From VBDM01 sp035499735 (GTDB taxonomy: Bacteria; Pseudomonadota; Gammaproteobacteria; Burkholderiales; SG8-39), in contig DATJYC010000033.1 in NCBI GenBank assembly GCA_035499735.1, forward strand, positions 62,001 to 126,000: a stretch of 64,000 nucleotides of DNA. The letters are read 5' to 3'. Positions within the stretch are counted from its first letter, which is position 1. Every line of letters begins with the position of its first letter. Shown here in pieces: positions 60,534-64,000 of this stretch. Under the pieces are notes generated by a model. It saw nothing but the letters and a program-made list of their open reading frames with translations, did not search any database and had not been told where the DNA came from. The translations under genes were made by a program, and so were the position numbers.

Positions 60534-61112
60534 TTATACACCGCGAGATAGGGGCGACCGCGCCGCGGGAAGCAGTGTGTCGATCAGCTGCATCGTCTCC
60601 CCGACCGAGCTCGCGCGGCGCAAGAACCGCGCGATGCTCGGGCGCAGCACGCCGTACGCGCCGAAGCGCTCGATCATCTCGGTGAAGGGCGCCCAGAATC
60701 CGTCGCTTGCGCACAGGATCACCGGCTTCGCCTGCAGGCCGAGGTCGTTGAGGGTGAGCATCTCGATCATCTCGTTGAGCGTTCCTATGCCCCCGGGAAT
60801 CGCCACGAAGAGGTCGGCGGCTTCGCTCATGCGAAGCTTGCGCTCGGCGAGCGTCTCGACGATCACCAGCGTGCCCAGATCGGCCGCGGCGTGCTCGGGA
60901 CGCATCAGGTGCCGCGGCATGATGCCCAGCACCTCGCCCCCCGCGGCCACCGCGGCGCGCGCGGCCACGCCCATCAGGCCGCGCCCGCTCCCGCCGTACA
61001 CCAGGCGCATTCCGCCAAAGGCGCACGCGGTCCCGAACTCGGCAGCGAGCTGTCGAGCGGCGGCGGGAAGATCCTCTTTGGCGGAGCAGAACAGGCAGAC
61101 GGAGCGCTTCAT
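60534..61112 (-). CDS. LOG family protein (TIGR00730)
   Basis: The product has 192 residues. FGGMRLVYGGSGRGLMGVAARAA is the phosphate-binding region and IPGGIGTLNEMIEMLT is the PGGxGTxxE motif of cytokinin-releasing phosphoribohydrolases. It probably hydrolyses nucleoside 5'-monophosphates to base and ribose phosphate. I start at ATG 61112 (MKRSVCLFCSA) where the family begins. Divergent from the cytochrome gene. Confidence 0.88.
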   Translation of the reverse strand: MKRSVCLFCSAKEDLPAAARQLAAEFGTACAFGGMRLVYGGSGRGLMGVAARAAVAAGGEVLGIMPRHLMRPEHAAADLGTLVIVETLAERKLRMSEAADLFVAIPGGIGTLNEMIEMLTLNDLGLQAKPVILCASDGFWAPFTEMIERFGAYGVLRPSIARFLRRASSVGETMQLIDTLLPAARSPLSRGV

Positions 61113-61139
61113 CTGCTTCGAGAATATCGCAGCAGGCGC

Positions 61140-61145
61140 TATAAT
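61140..61145 (+). promoter_or_regulatory. -10 element of the cytochrome c5 gene
   Basis: TATAAT, 33 bases before the ATG at 61179. The -35 (TTCGAG at 61117-61122, 17 bases away) is a poor match. Confidence 0.45.
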
Positions 61146-61178
61146 GCGCGCTTTATTTTCCACGCTCACGACCGGCAG

Positions 61179-61964
61179 ATGAGCAGCGACTCCCACGAAT
61201 CCCTGATCAAGACCCCAAAGCAGCTCGTTGTCGTGGTGCTGCTCGCGTTTCTCGTGCCGATCATGCTGGCCGTGCTCCTGTCGCAGCTCGCGACGAGCGG
61301 CAGGATCATCGACAAGAACGCGATGTCGCCCGAGGAGGTCGCCGCGCGCATCAAGCCGGTGGCCGACGCCCTGGTCGGCGGCGGCGCGTCCGCCGCCAAG
61401 GCGCTGCGGACCGGGGAGCAGGTCTACAAGTCCGTATGCACCGCCTGCCACGCCACCGGCGTCGCGAACGCGCCGAAGTTCGGCAACAAGGGCGACTGGG
61501 CGCCTCGCCTCCATGAAGGCCAGAAAGGGCTGGTGCAGGAGGCCCTGAAGGGCAAGGGCGCGATGCCGCCGCGCGGCGGCGCTTCCGATCTCAGCGACCT
61601 TGAGGTGGAGCGCGCGGTCGTCTACATGGCGAACGCCGCGGGGGCCGGTTTCAAGGAGCCCGCTGCGCCCGCCGCTGCCGCCGCTCCCGCGAGCGCGCCG
61701 GCGGCCAAGGCCGCGCCGGCCGCGGCCGACGGCAAGAAGGTCTACGAGTCGACGTGCATCGCCTGCCACGGGCTCGGCGTCGCCAACGCGCCGAAATTCG
61801 GCGACAAGAAGGCGTGGGCGCCTCACCTCATGCACGGCGTCGACCACCTCTACGAGAACGCGCTCAAAGGCGTGAACGCGATGCCGCCGCGCGGCGGCAA
61901 CCTCACGCTCTCCGACGCCGACGTCAAGGCGGCGGTCGATTACATGCTCAAGGCGGTGAAGTGA
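61179..61964 (+). CDS. Dihaem cytochrome c5 (tandem domain), membrane anchored
   Basis: The product has 261 residues. A transmembrane anchor (15-36, LVVVVLLAFLVPIMLAVLLS) has no obvious cleavage site. Two homologous c5 domains follow: C87-C90-H91 (CTACHATGVANAPKFG) and C193-C196-H197 (CIACHGLGVANAPKFG), each with a Met in AMPPRGG as probable axial ligand. They are joined by a 25-residue Ala/Pro linker (about 160-185). It is likely a two-haem wire from the cytochrome bc1 complex or quinol dehydrogenases to terminal oxidases. Confidence 0.88.
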   Translation: MSSDSHESLIKTPKQLVVVVLLAFLVPIMLAVLLSQLATSGRIIDKNAMSPEEVAARIKPVADALVGGGASAAKALRTGEQVYKSVCTACHATGVANAPKFGNKGDWAPRLHEGQKGLVQEALKGKGAMPPRGGASDLSDLEVERAVVYMANAAGAGFKEPAAPAAAAAPASAPAAKAAPAAADGKKVYESTCIACHGLGVANAPKFGDKKAWAPHLMHGVDHLYENALKGVNAMPPRGGNLTLSDADVKAAVDYMLKAVK

Positions 61965-61972
61965 ACTAGACC

Positions 61973-62353
61973 GTGATCGATCACCTCGATCACATCGTGC
62001 TGACGACGGCGCACACCGACCGGTGCATCGATTTCTATACCCGGGTGCTCGGAATGAGGCTCGAGCGCTTCGGCGAGGGCCGCATGGCGCTCAAGTTCGG
62101 CGGCCAGAAGATCAACCTGCACGAGAAGGGGCGGGAGTTCTCGCCGCGGGCGACGCTGGCCGCGCCGGGCACGCTGGACATCTGCTTCATCGCCTCGGCC
62201 CCGCTGAAGGACGTGATCGCGCGGCTCGTCTCCGCCGGGGTGCCCATCATCGAGGGCCCGGTCGCGAAGACCGGCGCGATGGGGCCGATCCGCTCGGTCT
62301 ACGTCAGGGATCCGGACGGCAACCTCGTGGAGATTTCAGAACGGGCCGGTTGA
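61973..62353 (+). CDS. VOC (glyoxalase/bleomycin-resistance) family protein
   Basis: The product has 126 residues. Two beta-alpha-beta-beta-beta units: IDHLDHIVLTTAHTDRCIDFYTRVLGMRLE and TLDICFIASAPLKDVIARLVSAGVPIIEG. The metal positions H7 and E-near the end (NLVEISE) are kept. Similar proteins are glyoxalase-like dioxygenases or fosfomycin-type transferases; this one cannot be placed further. GTG start, 8 bases after the cytochrome stop. Confidence 0.8.
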   Translation: MIDHLDHIVLTTAHTDRCIDFYTRVLGMRLERFGEGRMALKFGGQKINLHEKGREFSPRATLAAPGTLDICFIASAPLKDVIARLVSAGVPIIEGPVAKTGAMGPIRSVYVRDPDGNLVEISERAG

Positions 62354-62369
62354 GCCTTAGAATGAGGCG

Positions 62370-63326
62370 ATGAAGATTCTCTTCATCGCCGATCCGCTCG
62401 AATCGTTCAAGACCTACAAGGACTCGACCTACGCCATGATGGTCGAGGCGGCGAAGCGCGGGCACGAGCTCCACTTCGCGCTCCAGGAAGGCGTCATGTG
62501 GAAGGACAGGCGGGTCGTGGCCGAGTCCGTCCCTCTTTCGCTGACCGGAGACAAGGAGGCCTGGTACCGGACCGGGCGGGCGGGGCAGGCCCGGGTCGCG
62601 GACTTCGACGCGGTGCTGATGCGGAAGGATCCTCCCTTCAACGGCGAATACCTCACCAGCACCTGGCTCCTCGAGCTGGCCCAGCGCGAGGGCGCGAAGG
62701 TGTTCAATCACCCGCGCGCGCTGCGCGACCACAGCGAGAAGCTCGCCATCGCCGAGTTCCCGGACCTGGCCGCCCCCACGCTGGTGACGCGCCTGGAGCG
62801 CGAGCTGCAGGATTTCATCGACGCCAACGGCGATGTCGTGCTCAAGCCCCTGGACGCGATGGGCGGGCGCTCGGTGTTCCGCGTCACCGACCGCGATCCC
62901 AACCGCAACGTCATCATCGAGACGCTCACCGCGGACGGCGCCACCTCGATCATGGCGCAGCGCTACATCCCCGAGATCCGTGACGGCGACAAGCGCATTC
63001 TCCTCATCGCCGGCGAGCCCGTGCCGCACTGCCTCGCGCGCATCCCCAAGCCCGGCGAGACCCGCGGCAACCTCGCCGCCGGCGGGACCGGCGTGGCGCG
63101 TCCGCTGACCAAGCGCGATCTGGAGATCGCCAGGGCGATCGGCCCGCGGCTCGCCGAGCGCGGGCTGCTCCTCGTCGGCCTCGACGTGATCGGCGACTGG
63201 CTCACCGAGATCAACGTCACCAGCCCGACCTGCTTCCAGGAGATCACGGAGCAGACCGGATTCGGCGTTGCGGGGATGTTCGTCGACGCGCTCGAGGCCG
63301 CCTGCCGGACACGGGTGCGCGCATGA
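62370..63326 (+). CDS. gshB: Glutathione synthetase
   Basis: The product has 318 residues. FIADPLESFKTYKDSTYAMM is the substrate-binding N-terminus. The ATP-grasp domain has VVLKPLDAMGGRSVFRV and DKRILLIAGEPVPHCLARIP, and EINVTSPTCFQEI closes the site. It joins gamma-glutamylcysteine and glycine. gshA is not in the window. Overlaps the EIIA gene by ATGA. Confidence 0.95.
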   Translation: MKILFIADPLESFKTYKDSTYAMMVEAAKRGHELHFALQEGVMWKDRRVVAESVPLSLTGDKEAWYRTGRAGQARVADFDAVLMRKDPPFNGEYLTSTWLLELAQREGAKVFNHPRALRDHSEKLAIAEFPDLAAPTLVTRLERELQDFIDANGDVVLKPLDAMGGRSVFRVTDRDPNRNVIIETLTADGATSIMAQRYIPEIRDGDKRILLIAGEPVPHCLARIPKPGETRGNLAAGGTGVARPLTKRDLEIARAIGPRLAERGLLLVGLDVIGDWLTEINVTSPTCFQEITEQTGFGVAGMFVDALEAACRTRVRA

Positions 63327-63736
63327 TCGGGATCCTCATCGTCTCGCACGGCGGCTTCGGCGAGGCGCTCGTGCACAGCGCGAGCCACGTCCTCGGCCGC
63401 CGTCCCCCGCAGGTGCAGCAGATGGGCGTGGGGCTGAAGGACGATCCCGACCGGGTGCTGTCGAAGGCGCGCGAGCTGCTCCGCCAGGTCGACACGGGCG
63501 AAGGGGTGCTGATCCTGACCGACATGCTCGGCGCGACGCCGTCGAACGTCGCCACGCGGCTGCTCGAGGCGGGCCGCGTCGAGGGTCTCGCCGGCGCGAG
63601 CCTGCCGATGCTGATCCGCGCCCTCACCTACCGCGACGAGCCGCTCGCCGCGGTGGTCGCGAAAGCCGTGAGCGGCGGACACGAGGGCGTCGTCCACCTC
63701 ACGACCGACGTCTGCAATGCCGCAAACCGAGGCTGA
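63323..63736 (+). CDS. PTS EIIA component, mannose family
   Basis: The product has 137 residues. The phosphorylated His is H9 in LIVSHGGFGEALVHSA. GVLILTDMLGATPSNVATRLL is the conserved core. No EIIB, EIIC or EIID is near, as in other proteobacteria where this EIIA and HPr form a regulatory PTS. Overlaps both gshB and HPr. Confidence 0.9.
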   Translation: MIGILIVSHGGFGEALVHSASHVLGRRPPQVQQMGVGLKDDPDRVLSKARELLRQVDTGEGVLILTDMLGATPSNVATRLLEAGRVEGLAGASLPMLIRALTYRDEPLAAVVAKAVSGGHEGVVHLTTDVCNAANRG

Positions 63737-63986
63737 AATCGTGAACAAGCTCGGACTGCACGCGCGCGCGGCGGCGAGGCTCACCGAGGTCGCTGGCGCC
63801 TTCGCATCGGAGGTCTGGCTGTCGCGCAACGGGCGCCGCGTGAACGCGAAGAGCATCATGGGCGTGATGATGCTCGCCGCGGGGAAGGGCAGCCGCGTTC
63901 TCATCGAGGCGGACGGCGAGGACGCGGAGGCCGCGATCGCCGCGCTGCTCAAGCTGATCGCCGAGCGCTTCGGCGAGGAGGAGTGA
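63717..63986 (+). CDS. ptsH: HPr phosphocarrier protein
   Basis: The product has 89 residues. The active-site H15 is in KLGLHARAAA and regulatory S46 in NAKSIMGVMMLAA. It passes phosphate from enzyme I to EIIA. S46 implies control by an HPr kinase/phosphatase elsewhere. It overlaps the EIIA gene by 20 bases. Confidence 0.94.
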   Translation: MPQTEAEIVNKLGLHARAAARLTEVAGAFASEVWLSRNGRRVNAKSIMGVMMLAAGKGSRVLIEADGEDAEAAIAALLKLIAERFGEEE

Positions 63987-63993
63987 GACCCGA

Positions 63994-64000
63994 ATGAAGC
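63994..64000 (+). CDS. Start of the next gene, probably PTS enzyme I (partial)
   Basis: ATG 63994 follows GAGGAGGAGTGA, a strong Shine-Dalgarno, 7 bases after the ptsH stop. Only two codons are visible. ptsI is the usual next gene; this is inference from order. Confidence 0.4.

Overview
The window is a gene-dense, high G+C stretch of a bacterial chromosome. Gene content and order point to a betaproteobacterium, probably Burkholderiales or Nitrosomonadales and possibly an uncultured lineage. The markers are leuS-lptE-holA, proA-nadD-rsfS-rlmH-maf-rng, dapF-DUF484-xerC, a cysB-type regulator divergent from a one-piece sulfite reductase followed by DUF934, an SAH riboswitch in front of ahcY, and gshB followed by a small regulatory PTS. 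Nearly all of it is housekeeping DNA. I saw no insertion sequence, prophage, integron or CRISPR array.

Region by region: 1-3826 (minus strand) is a zinc-starvation cluster made of a COG0523 GTPase, a DksA paralogue that has lost its zinc ligands, a small Cys/His protein, an outer-membrane channel and the start of a ZnuA-type binding protein. 3983-11041 (minus) holds rlmI, two half-size ChrA genes, xerC, DUF484, dapF, a small beta-barrel and two lipid A acyltransferases. 11134-14664 (plus) is metK, an SAH riboswitch with ahcY, and an MgtC-like gene. 14692-18749 is the sulfur and siroheme block (cysB, sulfite reductase, DUF934, cobA). 18754-21229 has dsbB, a transglutaminase-like orphan and a flavin monooxygenase. 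20042-27653 carries a complete RND efflux operon with its TetR repressor and two operator-like palindromes. 27778-29327 is an aminotransferase fused in frame to a small HTH domain, with a palindrome in its promoter.

29366-35966 mixes DUF3750, ttcA, a pteridine reductase, MidA, a b561/molybdopterin oxidoreductase pair, a frameshifted membrane-protein remnant, a dihaem cytochrome c and a GST. 35991-47422 holds DUF2905, a membrane-anchored C13 (legumain-type) peptidase, cca, an NDUFA9-like protein, slt, a 5-formyl-THF cyclo-ligase, ilvA, a small protein ending in a clamp-like motif, uvrD and a FecR/SPOR protein. 47483-59435 is the classic leuS...rng chain, with glnE inside it on the opposite strand. 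59450-64000 has a Vgb-like propeller, tRNA-Arg(CCG), a LOG protein, a dihaem cytochrome c5, a VOC protein, gshB, EIIA-Man, HPr and the first bases of probable ptsI.

Several sets work together. The left edge forms a zinc-sparing module. metK, the riboswitch and ahcY make and recycle SAM, with SAH controlling its own hydrolase. cysB, cysI, DUF934 and cobA supply sulfite reductase and its sirohaem. The RND, adaptor, outer-membrane factor and TetR genes form one self-regulated efflux unit.

The less ordinary signals are: (i) the DksA2-type zinc module; (ii) the HTH-aminotransferase fusion with a promoter-embedded palindrome; (iii) an abrupt drop in G+C and change of codon use inside the 3' third of leuS, suggesting a recombined segment; (iv) apparent frameshifts in the tail of cobA and in a membrane-protein gene at 34405-34690; (v) a conserved-looking 83-residue protein ending in a QPDLF sliding-clamp-like motif beside uvrD. 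I did not find a large, clearly undescribed multi-gene system.
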